A stretch of 48,771 nucleotides of DNA from Actinomycetes bacterium (GCA_023432405.1 JAEYUQ010000014.1:1-48771), one strand, 5' to 3'. Positions 32,615-42,022 are shown, counted from the first letter of the stretch. Notes: generated by a model not told the origin, from the sequence alone. Numbers and translations are program-made.

Positions 32615-33706
32615 CTACTGGGACTGTAGACGGCGGAAACGAGCCTGAGCCTCCCGCCCTTTGCCCTCAGCCTCAGCAAGAGGTAGAGACTGTGTATCCA
32701 GTCTGGCAGCTACCCCCTCAATAGACCACGGTTCCTCTGGCTGGGAAAGAACAGCCCGCTTCACTAGTGCCAGCGCAATGGGGCCTTCATCACAGTCATC
32801 CACCACTGTGCCTAGACGTCCAATACTGTGTCCTCCGCGTTGAATTTCTGTCCCCGGCCGAGGGGAGCTTGGCGCCGAGCCGTCCAGCTGAGCCATCACT
32901 AGTACTCGGGGAGGGCGTCCCACATTCTCCACACGGGCAACGGTTTCTTGACCTCGGTAGCAGCCCTTATGAAGATGAACGGCGCCCAGGTGGTCACCGC
33001 GTCCTATCCAGTGGGGAATTTCATGAGGAATAGTCTTGGTGTCCAGATCTGCTGCCAGTTCCGGTTCCACCGCTTTCACACGCTGAGCGGTATAGGCCAT
33101 AAGCCCCGCTAGAGGAAGCCCCAGGTGTTCCACCGCAGACTCCACATCGGAGCGTTTCACAGCAATGTCTAGGCGTGGTATCCCACGCCAGTCATAGTGA
33201 CGAGCGAACACGGCTTCCTTCGGAGATTCGGGGAGGAGATCGCTCCGGGGGGCCAGGATGGTGAGAATTCCCAGTTCAGTGGGAGTAATGGTAACCTCGC
33301 TCCAGAAGGTCATCTGCCTGAGATATTCCACTAGCTCGAGAGCTTCTGCCGTGGGGGAATCCAGGTAAAAGCCAGATTCAGTGCGAGTTACATCCACACA
33401 GTGCTGAATATGCCCCTGAGCATCCAGATTCAGTGCCTGCCCACTGAAACCCGCGGGGGCGTCGTTAAGTTTTTGAGAAAGCAAACTGTGCAGAAAGGCT
33501 CCAGCATCAGGGCCGGTGACGGACACAACCTGTCGGTGAGATCTGTCAATAACAGCACCCTGTGTTTTCGCGGTGCGCTGCTCCACAAGAGGATTCCCAT
33601 AGTGCCACGCCACTCCCTGAGCATCGAGCAGAGCTTCTGAATCTGGAGCCTCCGCAGCGCCAGGCCGGCCAAGAAGAGGAGATGTGTAGGTGGAGACTGA
33701 AGCCAT
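32615..33706 (-). CDS. ygfZ: Folate-binding YgfZ/GcvT-like protein
   Basis: Folate-binding protein of the aminomethyltransferase fold, involved in iron-sulfur cluster enzyme maintenance in E. coli (YgfZ, eukaryotic IBA57). The hallmark KGCYRGQETVAR motif is present near residue 245, and the N-terminal DRSHRQVVSVTGPDAGAFLHSL matches the family. Length 363 residues. TAGAAT lies 6 nt before the ATG, so it is probably leaderless. It is divergent from pabC (42 nt apart). Confidence 0.9.
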   Translation of the reverse strand: MASVSTYTSPLLGRPGAAEAPDSEALLDAQGVAWHYGNPLVEQRTAKTQGAVIDRSHRQVVSVTGPDAGAFLHSLLSQKLNDAPAGFSGQALNLDAQGHIQHCVDVTRTESGFYLDSPTAEALELVEYLRQMTFWSEVTITPTELGILTILAPRSDLLPESPKEAVFARHYDWRGIPRLDIAVKRSDVESAVEHLGLPLAGLMAYTAQRVKAVEPELAADLDTKTIPHEIPHWIGRGDHLGAVHLHKGCYRGQETVARVENVGRPPRVLVMAQLDGSAPSSPRPGTEIQRGGHSIGRLGTVVDDCDEGPIALALVKRAVLSQPEEPWSIEGVAARLDTQSLPLAEAEGKGREAQARFRRLQSQ

Positions 33707-33712
33707 ATCAGC

Positions 33713-33741
33713 ATTCTAGAAGCCACGCTCGCGTTTAAGAT
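33713..33741. promoter_or_regulatory. Divergent -10 elements for ygfZ and pabC
   Basis: On the minus strand TAGAAT (33718-33713) stands 6 nt before the ygfZ ATG. On the plus strand TAAGAT (33736-33741) stands 7 nt before the pabC ATG. Neither gene has a clear ribosome site, so both are likely leaderless. Confidence 0.5.
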
Positions 33742-33748
33742 AACAACT

Positions 33749-34693
33749 ATGGCTGCCAAGACATCTGGAGTTTCTCGCCCACCTCAACCTGTCATCATTA
33801 TTTTGGAAGCCTACGGTGGTTCTCCTCGGCAGCAAAGCCCTCAGCTTCCCTTCATTTACTGGGACGACGCCGCTGTTACTCGCGGAGATGGCGTGTTTGA
33901 GTCTCTTCTTGTTCGCGGTGGACACACTATGAACCTTCAGCGGCACTTCGCTCGTTTTAAGGCCTCTGCCAAATTGGTGGGTCTGCCTGTCCCAGATGAG
34001 GATTACTGGATGCGTTCTACCCGGGATGCTCAGGAAGCATGGGCGCAGCAGACCGATGAGGACGGCAAGATGACCTGGACACTGACGCGGGGGAGACGCT
34101 CTACAGGGATTCCTACCTGTTGGATAGCGGTACAGCCCATTAGCGAGTCTGTTCTCAAACAGCGCTCTCAAGGGGTAAGGGTGATGACAACTCCCAGGGG
34201 ATACACCTTGGACACCAAGCTCCCCGGTGTTGCTGAGGTAACTCAGGGCAGTGAACCCAAACATGAGGCGCCGTGGCTTACCGTTGGTGCTAAAACCTTG
34301 AACTACGTGTCATCTATGGCTGCACTTCGTTACGCGCGTGCCCACGGTTTTGACGACGTCATCTACACCGAGGGGGATCGGATTCTGGAGGGCGCTACCT
34401 CCACCGTGGTTCTGGTGAAGAAGAATGGGAAGCTGAGAACCCCAACTCCCGGTGGAACAATTTTGCCTGGAACCACTCAAGCTGCGCTTTTCGAGTATGC
34501 CGCTGAGCATGGAATTCGTGCCAAGGCCAGGCCACTATTCATGGAAGATGTGGTGGAAGCAGAATCGGTGTGGCTGGTGAGCTCCACGCGGCTGGCTGTT
34601 CGGGTGATCTCCTTGAATGGGGAGGCTTTGCCAACCCCTTCAGAAACCCATCAGAAGGATTTTCGTGCGATGGTGGAAGCCGCTTTGCACTAG
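33749..34693 (+). CDS. pabC: Aminodeoxychorismate lyase (class IV PLP aminotransferase fold)
   Basis: PLP enzyme expected to release pyruvate and 4-aminobenzoate from aminodeoxychorismate in folate synthesis. Visible are TRGDGVFESLL near residue 50, the PLP lysine (about Lys182) in GAKTLNYVSSM, and the phosphate-binding EGATSTVV. The 314-residue length is a little above average because of an N-terminal extension of about 20 residues. Branched-chain or D-amino acid aminotransferase is the alternative; divergent pairing with the folate-binding YgfZ favours PabC. Confidence 0.82.
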   Translation: MAAKTSGVSRPPQPVIIILEAYGGSPRQQSPQLPFIYWDDAAVTRGDGVFESLLVRGGHTMNLQRHFARFKASAKLVGLPVPDEDYWMRSTRDAQEAWAQQTDEDGKMTWTLTRGRRSTGIPTCWIAVQPISESVLKQRSQGVRVMTTPRGYTLDTKLPGVAEVTQGSEPKHEAPWLTVGAKTLNYVSSMAALRYARAHGFDDVIYTEGDRILEGATSTVVLVKKNGKLRTPTPGGTILPGTTQAALFEYAAEHGIRAKARPLFMEDVVEAESVWLVSSTRLAVRVISLNGEALPTPSETHQKDFRAMVEAALH

Positions 34694-34755
34694 GCCAGCA
34701 CATATCGACCTCGCGCAGTGGCTTTCCTGCACCGACGCCCCGCACCGACGGAGCT

Positions 34756-35388
34756 CTAACCCACCACGCGCGTCAATTGCGCAGACATCCGTGGGCGAAA
34801 TTCCCCATTGACCAGGCGCTCATCCACCCAGCCCAAATCATTGTTGGGCATAAGGCCATAGAGGCGCTTGCCGGGCCCCAGCTTTTGAGGGCCGGTTGCA
34901 GTTACCAATGTGGAAGCAGATTCAAGTTGCCAGGATCGCTCATTGAGAGGATCTCCATAAAAAATCTCCACCACTCCGGTTGAGTGAGCGCACACCAGTT
35001 CAATTTCATCTTTGAGGTTAATGCGCATAAAACCAGTCTCACGCTGGTCTGGGGTGCTGGTATCAGCGGCGTCGTCAAGTTTCCAGATCCGGGATTCATA
35101 GGTGAGATAGTTCTCACCATCGTGAGCAAAGGTAATCTGCTGCCCAAAGCGATATTGACCGCCCTCAGCAGTCTCCAAGGTGTCGGCTTGCCCTTCACCG
35201 CGCCACACACCCACCAGAGGCAGAAGCGCCAGCAGTCCATCATGAAGGTTGGGGCCTAGGCGCAAATTAGCGGTGTCATCTGGAATAGGCAGTTCTCCTA
35301 CCAAAGGGATATTGCGGTGCGCTGTGGTTTTTGCCTGCTGTGCCGCACGGTTAATGGCATCGTTTCCGTTGAGCTTCTTTTCATCCAT
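34756..35388 (-). CDS. FABP/nitrobindin-like heme-binding family protein (DUF1794/THAP4-like)
   Basis: Small beta-barrel protein of 210 residues. The barrel begins with LLPLVGVWRGEGQA, the characteristic GxWxGxG motif, followed by FGQQITFAHDGENYLTYESR and a late VEIFYGDP segment. Nitrobindins bind heme and nitric oxide; a His near the end of the barrel would be the ligand, which I cannot place. The frame is open to 35481, but that would overlap the divergent lipid kinase start at 35440, so ATG 35388 (with GGTGGG) is preferred. Confidence 0.82.
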   Translation of the reverse strand: MDEKKLNGNDAINRAAQQAKTTAHRNIPLVGELPIPDDTANLRLGPNLHDGLLALLPLVGVWRGEGQADTLETAEGGQYRFGQQITFAHDGENYLTYESRIWKLDDAADTSTPDQRETGFMRINLKDEIELVCAHSTGVVEIFYGDPLNERSWQLESASTLVTATGPQKLGPGKRLYGLMPNNDLGWVDERLVNGEFRPRMSAQLTRVVG

Positions 35389-35439
35389 GCCCACCAGATT
35401 AACTGACCCTTCCACAGAGCATTCTCTATCCTGGAGGGC

Positions 35440-36477
35440 ATGAAGGTGCTGATGGTGTCGAATCCCAACTCCACCACCCAAACTCCAGCTCTCATGCGCT
35501 ACCTTGTGCCGCGCATTATGGCGGTACCGGGTGTGCGCTTGCGCAGTTGTATGACCAGCAAACCGGGGGAAGCTCGTCGCATTGTTGCCGGGCTTACTCG
35601 GGAGGATTATGACACTGTTCTAGTCCTCGGTGGGGATGGCACAGTCAATGAAGTCATCAACGGACTGTTGGGGGATTCCAGCACCCACCAGGGCACCACC
35701 GCGCAGAATCTACCTACCTTGGGGGTTATCCCCACCGGCTCAGCCAATGTTTTTGCCCGCGCTCTGGGTTTTCCGAACTCCCCGCGCCTTGCGCTCCACG
35801 TGCTCATCGAGTCCCTGGAAAAACATCACACTCGCCAGGTGAGTTTGGGAACGTGGAACAACCACTGGTTTGCTGTCAATGCTGGTTTCGGTATAGACGC
35901 AGATGTTATCGAGAAGGTAGAACGCGCCCGTAGCCAGGGCTTTTCTGCCACCCCATTGCGCTATCTTCATGTCACAGCCAAAGCCTGGCGCCACGTTGTG
36001 CGCAAACCACCTGCCATTAACGTCCAGGCGCTCACTCGGGATCAAAACTCTCTCACCGTTCAGGAGCTTCCCCTCTGCATAGTGTCCAACACAGACCCCT
36101 GGACATACTTGGGGCCACTTCCCGTCGTTCCTAACCCTCGAAACTCCCTGGATACCGGGCTTTCCGTGTTCGGTGTAACTAATCTCCACGGAATTCGAGG
36201 CCTGGCCTCGGTGTTTTCTCTCATGGGTGTTCCCACTGCCCCCAGCCTGAAGTGGTGGGTGAAAAGCCGCATTATTACCCTTGACGACGCCGCGTCTATT
36301 AGCTTGTCTTGTGATCCTCCGCAGCTGTTCCAAGTGGATGGAGAGTTGGAGGGGCTTCATCACCATGTTGAATTGGGGGCTAAGTCTCAGGCCCTTGAGG
36401 TGTTCGTGCCTCTGAACCGCGAGCTTCTGCCACGCCGAGCACTGTGGACAGTTCTCCGTGATCTCATCCGTCTCTAG
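35440..36477 (+). CDS. Diacylglycerol kinase catalytic-domain lipid kinase
   Basis: Soluble lipid kinase of the DgkB/YegS group, 345 residues. MVSNPNST and GGDGTVNEVINGLL form the nucleotide site and IPTGSANVFARALGFP is the family's GTGND-like loop. It would phosphorylate diacylglycerol or a related lipid; the substrate is not fixed by sequence. TGGAGGG lies 3 nt before the ATG. Its last 4 nt overlap the convergent DUF2993 gene. Confidence 0.88.
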   Translation: MKVLMVSNPNSTTQTPALMRYLVPRIMAVPGVRLRSCMTSKPGEARRIVAGLTREDYDTVLVLGGDGTVNEVINGLLGDSSTHQGTTAQNLPTLGVIPTGSANVFARALGFPNSPRLALHVLIESLEKHHTRQVSLGTWNNHWFAVNAGFGIDADVIEKVERARSQGFSATPLRYLHVTAKAWRHVVRKPPAINVQALTRDQNSLTVQELPLCIVSNTDPWTYLGPLPVVPNPRNSLDTGLSVFGVTNLHGIRGLASVFSLMGVPTAPSLKWWVKSRIITLDDAASISLSCDPPQLFQVDGELEGLHHHVELGAKSQALEVFVPLNRELLPRRALWTVLRDLIRL

Positions 36478-37214
36478 TGGAGGGGGAGAAGATCGGCCTT
36501 TGTGATGGTGGTGTTGCGCCGTTCGGATTCAAAATAGATGGAACCACCGTTGAGGTAGACGGATTCTGCTGGCCCTGATAGCGGGAGAGAGAGGGTGGAA
36601 AAACTCCAGCGAAAAGCGTTGAGGGCTTTATTTTCGTGTCCTGCGGGGGCATCTATTAACTGGCGTGGAAGCATTTCAAAGGTGTCTCCGCGCAGGCGCA
36701 AGGCCACCATGACGCTCACTGGCTCCGAGAATCCTGGGGGTGTGCCCGTCAGTGTGGCTTCAGAGGCTTGACCTCCAGCGGGAGAAATATCGTAAGGGTT
36801 GCTGATGGTCAGATCGGTGATATTGAGGTGGCGGCCCACCGCTACACCGTCCAGGCTCAGAAGATTCCTCACTAGTTTAGAGCTAGCCCCCACTACGTCC
36901 CCGCTGAGAAGTTGTTGGCGGGTGACCTTGAGGTCTGTGAGTTCCACTCGAGAATTAACTAATCCCAGGTGAGGTGCCTCAATGTCTTGAGATTCTATTG
37001 TTATCAGAGGAATTTTCTGTGTGATAAGCCCACCGATGTACGGGATTCCGGCAGCATACACTTCCGGTTCTCTCTCCAAGCCCGCATCAGCTTTCACACT
37101 GCTGGCAATATGGCGTTCCACCCGAATAGCAACAACAGTGTCCGTCACAGTGATAACTACCGCCACGATGAGCACCGCTGCACATATTTGAAGGATTTTC
37201 CGCCACTTCTTCAT
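36474..37214 (-). CDS. DUF2993 (LmeA-like) membrane-anchored protein
   Basis: A 246-residue protein with a single N-terminal hydrophobic anchor (about residues 8-30) and a large extracytoplasmic domain. It resembles the DUF2993 family, whose mycobacterial member LmeA takes part in lipomannan maturation. ESQDIEAPHLGLVNSRVELTDLKV is a typical segment, and paired repeats of beta strands fit a lipid-binding fold. Divergent from mshD (35 nt). Function in this organism is inferred. Confidence 0.78.
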   Translation of the reverse strand: MKKWRKILQICAAVLIVAVVITVTDTVVAIRVERHIASSVKADAGLEREPEVYAAGIPYIGGLITQKIPLITIESQDIEAPHLGLVNSRVELTDLKVTRQQLLSGDVVGASSKLVRNLLSLDGVAVGRHLNITDLTISNPYDISPAGGQASEATLTGTPPGFSEPVSVMVALRLRGDTFEMLPRQLIDAPAGHENKALNAFRWSFSTLSLPLSGPAESVYLNGGSIYFESERRNTTITKADLLPLH

Positions 37215-37249
37215 CTCTCTAGTTTTACCTGAAAGTATCCTGGCAGAGT

Positions 37250-38104
37250 GTGAACCACAATGAAGCAGAGTCTATTCGTTATCTGGCCCAGATAGCTGCT
37301 CAGGAAGATGGTGTGGCTCCTCTCTCTGAGCAGTTTCTCCTCGGGCTTGAAGATCCCCGTCTCTCCCATAACCACCTGGTGTGCAGGGCGGGAACAGACC
37401 AGTCAGGTGACATTGCTGGGCTTGTGGCCTACGACGCCGACACAGCTGAGGTATTTGTGGCAGTTCCCTACCGCAACAAAGGGCTTGGCACTGTGTTAGT
37501 ACAAGAGGCTCTCACTGAGGTTCCGGCTATCTGGGCGCACGGGGATACTCCCGCTGCTCAACGTATCGCTAGCAAGGTGGGGCTAAGTCCCCAGCGGGAG
37601 TTGCTGGTGATGGGTAGACACTGGACAATCCAGGAACTTCCGCAGAAGCTTCCTGCGAGCCTCTCCCTAGAAAGTCTGTCTACCTCTCGTGAACACCGAG
37701 GCGCCGAGACTGTTGAGGCTCAGTGGTTAGCAGTTAATAATGAGGCGTTTTCCTGGCACCCTGAGCAGGGAAACTGGTCTCGTGAAGATTTGCAACGCCA
37801 CTGCGACGTGGCATGGTTTGATCCCGACGGCGTCATCATGCTGTGGGACGGGGATACCCTTGCCGGTTTTCATTGGACTAAGCGCCACTCAGCGGGAATC
37901 GGTGAGGTGTACGTCATCGGCCTGGCAGATGCCTACCAAGGGCGAGGTTTGAGTACACCGCTACTTCAAGCAGGGCTCAATGTCCTGGGTGAGGGACGTG
38001 TCATTCTCTATGTGGAAAGCGATAATGCTTCTGCGTTGAGGCTGTATCAGCGCTTGGGGTTTGAGGTGGAAGAACGCCACGTTCTCTACTCTCGGACGCA
38101 GTAG
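37250..38104 (+). CDS. mshD: Mycothiol synthase
   Basis: Acetyltransferase that acetylates the cysteinyl group of Cys-GlcN-Ins, the last step of mycothiol synthesis. The 284-residue protein has two GNAT domains. The N-terminal one has VPYRNKGLGTVL; the C-terminal catalytic one has LADAYQGRGLSTPLL and ends RLYQRLGFEVEERHVLYSR. Start is GTG 37250, with TATCCT 8 nt upstream. Mycothiol is restricted to actinobacteria, which supports the taxonomic call. Confidence 0.92.
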   Translation: MNHNEAESIRYLAQIAAQEDGVAPLSEQFLLGLEDPRLSHNHLVCRAGTDQSGDIAGLVAYDADTAEVFVAVPYRNKGLGTVLVQEALTEVPAIWAHGDTPAAQRIASKVGLSPQRELLVMGRHWTIQELPQKLPASLSLESLSTSREHRGAETVEAQWLAVNNEAFSWHPEQGNWSREDLQRHCDVAWFDPDGVIMLWDGDTLAGFHWTKRHSAGIGEVYVIGLADAYQGRGLSTPLLQAGLNVLGEGRVILYVESDNASALRLYQRLGFEVEERHVLYSRTQ

Positions 38105-38118
38105 AAAGATCTGGCAGG

Positions 38119-38814
38119 TTACGAAGTACGGAAGAAGCGCCGAAGTTCAGAGAACTTAGAGCTGTGGTGTTGGGCGGCATAATCTTCAGGGGTAAGCCCG
38201 CTGTTGAGGTAAATCACCAGTGCCGCCAGGTTGGTGCAGTGATCCGCTAAACGCTCATAAAACCTTGTAATCTGGCTGCAGTCCACAGCATGCTGAACAC
38301 TATATGGCCACTCGTTCTGTGTGATTCTCGTAAACAATTGTTGAGCGCGGGTATCCACGGCGTCGTCACGGCAAATGATGCCCAGTGCAGCATCAGTATC
38401 CGGGTTTGTTAAAAGAGTGCGGACATCCCCCAGCATCTCCATCACATCACCGCTGAGGGTGACAAACTCTGTTTTGAATTCCTCGGGGATGGCGGTGTCG
38501 GGATGGCGCCGTCGCGTAATAGTGGCAATGTGCATGGCCAGTACTGCCATTCTATTGAGATCGCTGACAGCCTCAGTGGCGCAGATGATGTCTATGGTCT
38601 GGAAATTTTCCGATGTCAGCAGCAGTTTCAGGCACCGGCTCCGGGAATCATCCACCTCATCTTTAATGCTCACCGCCCCCTCGGCCTGAGCCAAGGAGCT
38701 GTTATAGAGTGCTGCGGACGCCTCAGCAATCAGCTCTCCAACGGAGTCACACATAACAGTTAATTCGCGGTTAAACGGATTGTTTTGATCCACGCTTGAT
38801 GGGCGCACAGACAT
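38119..38814 (-). CDS. phoU: Phosphate transport/signalling regulator PhoU
   Basis: All-helical cytosolic protein of 231 residues with two PhoU three-helix repeats. The metal-binding DD/E motifs are EVDDSR in the first and RDDAVD in the second repeat, and CSQITRFYERLADHCTNLA is a strong PhoU signature. PhoU links the Pst transporter to a two-component kinase, plausibly PhoS at 12.1 kb. It follows dus by 21 nt with CTGGAGGA nearby, so they may be cotranscribed. Confidence 0.88.
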   Translation of the reverse strand: MSVRPSSVDQNNPFNRELTVMCDSVGELIAEASAALYNSSLAQAEGAVSIKDEVDDSRSRCLKLLLTSENFQTIDIICATEAVSDLNRMAVLAMHIATITRRRHPDTAIPEEFKTEFVTLSGDVMEMLGDVRTLLTNPDTDAALGIICRDDAVDTRAQQLFTRITQNEWPYSVQHAVDCSQITRFYERLADHCTNLAALVIYLNSGLTPEDYAAQHHSSKFSELRRFFRTS

Positions 38815-38835
38815 ACTTCTGACTGTAATGGAAAA

Positions 38836-39984
38836 CTATCCTCCAGAGTTTTCAATATCCGCGTCATGAGGAACGGTGGTGTCTTCAGGATCCTCCAACC
38901 ACCCCTGAGGAAGGATCACTTTTCCAGGGGAGCCCTGGCGGCCTCGGGGTGCGTCGGGTTCAATGGACAGCTCATCTGAGTCTCGCCAGGGTGCTAGGCG
39001 CTCTTCCATATCCCTTAGCGACGTCACTCGTGTGAGGCTGGCTCGAAGTTCACCGCCCACGGGGAAACCTCGCAGATACCACCCCATGTGTTTGCGCATA
39101 TCCCGCAGACCTTTGCTTTCCCCTAAGAACCCTGCCAGGAGTTGCGCGTGGCGGATCATAATATCGGTCACCTCACCCAAGGTGGGTTCTGGTGGAATGG
39201 GGGTTCCTCGCAGATGCGCGGATATTTGGGCGAAAATCCACGGGCGTCCCAGACATCCACGTCCTATTTCCACCCCGTCACAGCCAGTGCGTTGCATCAT
39301 TGCTTGAGCGTCAGTGACTTTAAAAACATCTCCGTTTCCTAGTACGGGAATGCCTAAGTCCATGTCTTTGAGAGCTTTAATAGCGTTCCAATCAGAGTGC
39401 CCGGAGTAGCGCTGAGCAGCGGTTCGGGCGTGCAAGGTGACGGCAGCAGCGCCTTCTTCAGCTGCAATCCGAGCGGCGTCGGTATCAGTGCGGTGGGCGT
39501 CGTCAATTCCTGTCCGAAACTTGACCGTCACGGGAATCTGGGTGCCCTGAGCACCGTGTACTGCTGCAGCCACAATCTGCCCGTAGAGGCGTCGTTTATA
39601 GGGGAGTGCAGAACCCCCGCCTTTGCGAGTTACTTTGGGCACTGGACAGCCGAAGTTCAGATCAACGTGGTCCGCCATGTTGTTATCTGCAATCATGCGG
39701 ACGGCTTTATAGGTGTACGTCGGGTCCACGGTGTAGAGCTGAACACTGCGTGGGGATTCCTGCTCCCCAAAAGTGATGAGTTTAAGCGGTTGCGGGTTGC
39801 GCTCCACCAGAGCACGGGCAGTAATCATCTCGCAGATATACAGTCCGGAGATGGTGCCGGTGAGTTCTTGCTCAATATCTCGGCAAAGCTGACGAAAGGC
39901 AAGGTTGGTTACCCCCGCCATGGGTGCCAACACGATGGGGGATTCAACCTCCAGCTGACCAATTTTGAGAGTCACGCGCTCCAT
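38836..39984 (-). CDS. dus: tRNA-dihydrouridine synthase
   Basis: FMN-dependent reductase modifying uridines in the tRNA D-loop. TIM-barrel motifs: VLAPMAGVTN at the N-terminus, VDLNFGCPVPKVTRKGGGSAL with the catalytic Cys, and GNGDVF...CDGVEIGRG near the phosphate site. The 382-residue length fits the bacterial DusB-like group of actinobacteria. Upstream gene of phoU on the same strand. Which uridine is modified is not determinable here. Confidence 0.92.
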   Translation of the reverse strand: MERVTLKIGQLEVESPIVLAPMAGVTNLAFRQLCRDIEQELTGTISGLYICEMITARALVERNPQPLKLITFGEQESPRSVQLYTVDPTYTYKAVRMIADNNMADHVDLNFGCPVPKVTRKGGGSALPYKRRLYGQIVAAAVHGAQGTQIPVTVKFRTGIDDAHRTDTDAARIAAEEGAAAVTLHARTAAQRYSGHSDWNAIKALKDMDLGIPVLGNGDVFKVTDAQAMMQRTGCDGVEIGRGCLGRPWIFAQISAHLRGTPIPPEPTLGEVTDIMIRHAQLLAGFLGESKGLRDMRKHMGWYLRGFPVGGELRASLTRVTSLRDMEERLAPWRDSDELSIEPDAPRGRQGSPGKVILPQGWLEDPEDTTVPHDADIENSGG

Positions 39985-40217
39985 TGTTGTCTGAGAGCTT
40001 CCTCAGCGGCAAAACACTGTCCCCCTCACCAGGTTTTCGGACAGAACCCATACAACAATTGGCAACCTTCGGGGGTAACCGAGGTGTGGCGAAAATCACC
40101 TCTCGAGAGATTTTTCCAGTACCCTGTGTTTCACACACTGTCGCCATCGCAACTCATACTGCGGCACATGAGTGTTTCACCTAATCATCACTGAACGTGA
40201 CACCACAAGGAGGATCA

Positions 40218-41723
40218 ATGACTGATCGCATAGCCAACGCTCAACTCAGGAACAAGATCATGTCGGCCGAAGAAGCCGCACTGTTCATTGAGAACGGGGA
40301 CCACGTTGGTATGTCTGGCTTCACCGGAGCCGGTTATCCCAAGGCCCTGCCCGCAGCTATTGCGGAGCGCGCCAAGGAACTCCACGCCAAGGGTGAAGAG
40401 TATCGCATTGATCTCTACACTGGCGCCTCTACCGCCACCGAAGCCGACGGTATCCTGGCAGAAGCTGACGCTATCCGCTACAGGATGCCCTATCAGTCTG
40501 ATCCGGTAATGCGCACGAAGATTAACGAAGGTGTCATTAAGTACCAGGACATTCACCTCTCCCACTCTGCGCAGTGGGTGGAACAGGGATTCTTCGGTCC
40601 TCTCAACGTGGCGCTGGTGGAAGCCACCCGTATCACCGAGGACGGCAAGCTGGTTCCTTCCTCCAGTATCGGTAACAACGTGGAATACCTTGATAATGCA
40701 GAAAAGATCATCATTGAGGTCAATTCCTGGCAGTCAGAGGATCTCGAGGGCATGGCGGATATTTGGCGTATGCCTCATCTCCCCAACCGCATTCCGATTC
40801 CGATCACCGCAGCTGGGGATCGTATTGGTTCCCCGTACATTGACATTGATCTGGATAAGGTTGTGGCAGTGGTGGAGACTGATTCTGCTGACCGCAACGC
40901 CCCGTTCAAGCCGTTTGATGATACCTCCGCCAAAATTGCAGGCTACTTCCTTGATTTCCTTGAGGGAGAAGTTGCTGCTGGGCGTTTGAGCTATGACGGC
41001 TACGTGATGCAGTCAGGTGTGGGCAACGTTCCTAACGCTGTGATGGCTGGCCTCTTGGACTCCAAGTTTGAGAACATCACTGCCTATACCGAGGTTATTC
41101 AGGACGGAATGCTGGACCTTATCGACGCCGGGAAAATGACGGTGGCTTCAGCCACCTCCTTCTCCTTGTCCCCCGAAGCGGCCGAGAAGATGAATCAGCA
41201 GGCTGATTACTACAAGAAGCACATTGTGCTGCGTCCGCAACAGATCTCTAACCATCCAGAGGTGATTCGTCGTCTAGGACTTATTGCCACGAACGGCATG
41301 ATCGAAGCCGATATCTATGGCCACGTGAATTCCACTCATGTCAATGGTTCTCGAGTGATGAACGGTGTGGGCGGATCTGGTGACTTCACCCGCAACGCTT
41401 ATATCTCTTCCTTCATCTCCCCATCTGATGCCAAGGGCGGTGCAATTTCAGCAATTGTGCCTTTTGTGTCTCACGTTGATCACACCGAGCATGACGTCAT
41501 GGTGGTTATCACCGAGCACGGCGTGGCAGATCTTCGCGGTTTGGCTCCACGTGACCGCGTGAAGAAGATGATTGCCATTGCTCACCCGGATTACCGTCCT
41601 CAGCTGGAGGAGTACTACGAGCGTGCTCTCAAGAGCAAGTTCCAGGCGGAGCCGCATGATTTGGAGACTGCCTTCAGCTTCCACATCAACGCCCTTCAGA
41701 CGGGCACCATGCGCGCCCAGTAG
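40218..41723 (+). CDS. actA: Succinyl-CoA:acetate CoA-transferase (acetyl-CoA hydrolase/transferase family)
   Basis: Transfers CoA between succinyl-CoA and acetate, allowing acetate activation or release. The 501-residue protein has the class I CoA-transferase sequence; the likely catalytic Glu is in AYTEVIQDGM, and GYPKALP and NGVGGSGDFTRNAY are family segments. The frame is open to 40197, but AAGGAGGATCA directly precedes ATG 40218. C. glutamicum ActA (cat) lies at the corresponding locus and has nearly the same length. Upstream (40069-40075) CGGGGGT fits the loose G-run motif bound by RamA, whose gene lies nearby; this is weak evidence. Confidence 0.92.
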   Translation: MTDRIANAQLRNKIMSAEEAALFIENGDHVGMSGFTGAGYPKALPAAIAERAKELHAKGEEYRIDLYTGASTATEADGILAEADAIRYRMPYQSDPVMRTKINEGVIKYQDIHLSHSAQWVEQGFFGPLNVALVEATRITEDGKLVPSSSIGNNVEYLDNAEKIIIEVNSWQSEDLEGMADIWRMPHLPNRIPIPITAAGDRIGSPYIDIDLDKVVAVVETDSADRNAPFKPFDDTSAKIAGYFLDFLEGEVAAGRLSYDGYVMQSGVGNVPNAVMAGLLDSKFENITAYTEVIQDGMLDLIDAGKMTVASATSFSLSPEAAEKMNQQADYYKKHIVLRPQQISNHPEVIRRLGLIATNGMIEADIYGHVNSTHVNGSRVMNGVGGSGDFTRNAYISSFISPSDAKGGAISAIVPFVSHVDHTEHDVMVVITEHGVADLRGLAPRDRVKKMIAIAHPDYRPQLEEYYERALKSKFQAEPHDLETAFSFHINALQTGTMRAQ

Positions 41724-41725
41724 AC

Positions 41726-41781
41726 ACCCTGGCCAGTGACCACGCTGACTGGCAAAGAAGCCGGTCAGCCAGGTGGCAGGG
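41726..41781 (+). terminator. Long hairpin terminator after actA
   Basis: GCTGACTGGC (41744-41753) pairs with GCCGGTCAGC (41760-41769), one G-T pair, 6-nt loop. Outer arms ACCCTG and CAGGGT extend the structure. It begins 2-3 nt after the actA stop and is followed by a T/C-rich stretch. Confidence 0.72.
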
Positions 41782-41866
41782 TATTCCTTCCCCTTAGAAA
41801 ACAGCAGTCAGCTCACCAGCAGTTTAGGCTTTTGGGAAGCACTACGTTACAATCTAAGTGCTTTCC

Positions 41867-41939
41867 GGGCCTCTAGCTCATCGGGTAGAGCAACGGACTT
41901 TTAATCCGTGGGTGGTGGGTTCGAGACCCACGGGGCCCA
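41867..41939 (+). tRNA. tRNA-Lys (anticodon TTT)
   Basis: Full cloverleaf of 73 nt. Acceptor GGGCCTC pairs with GGGGCCC (one T-G). The anticodon stem ACGGA/TCCGT carries the loop CTTTTAA with anticodon TTT, and the T arm TGGG-TTCGAGA-CCCA is intact. A -10 hexamer TACAAT lies at 41848-41853. A terminator follows. Confidence 0.96.
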
Positions 41940-41952
41940 CTCGAAAAGCACA

Positions 41953-41984
41953 CAGCCCTCTGGCATACGCCAGGGGGCTGTTTT
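41953..41984 (+). terminator. Intrinsic terminator of tRNA-Lys
   Basis: CAGCCCTCTGGC pairs with GCCAGGGGGCTG (12 bp, one G-T) over a 4-nt loop and is followed by TTTTC. Located 13 nt after the tRNA. Confidence 0.9.
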
Positions 41985-42022
41985 CATTGTCCGTTAGCCG
42001 AATTGTTGTACTGCTTCCAGGG

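Noticed and set aside
34756..35481. Longer start (35481) for the nitrobindin-like protein
   Set aside because: It would overlap the start of the divergent lipid kinase by 42 nt; ATG 35388 has a ribosome site and gives a typical N-terminus.
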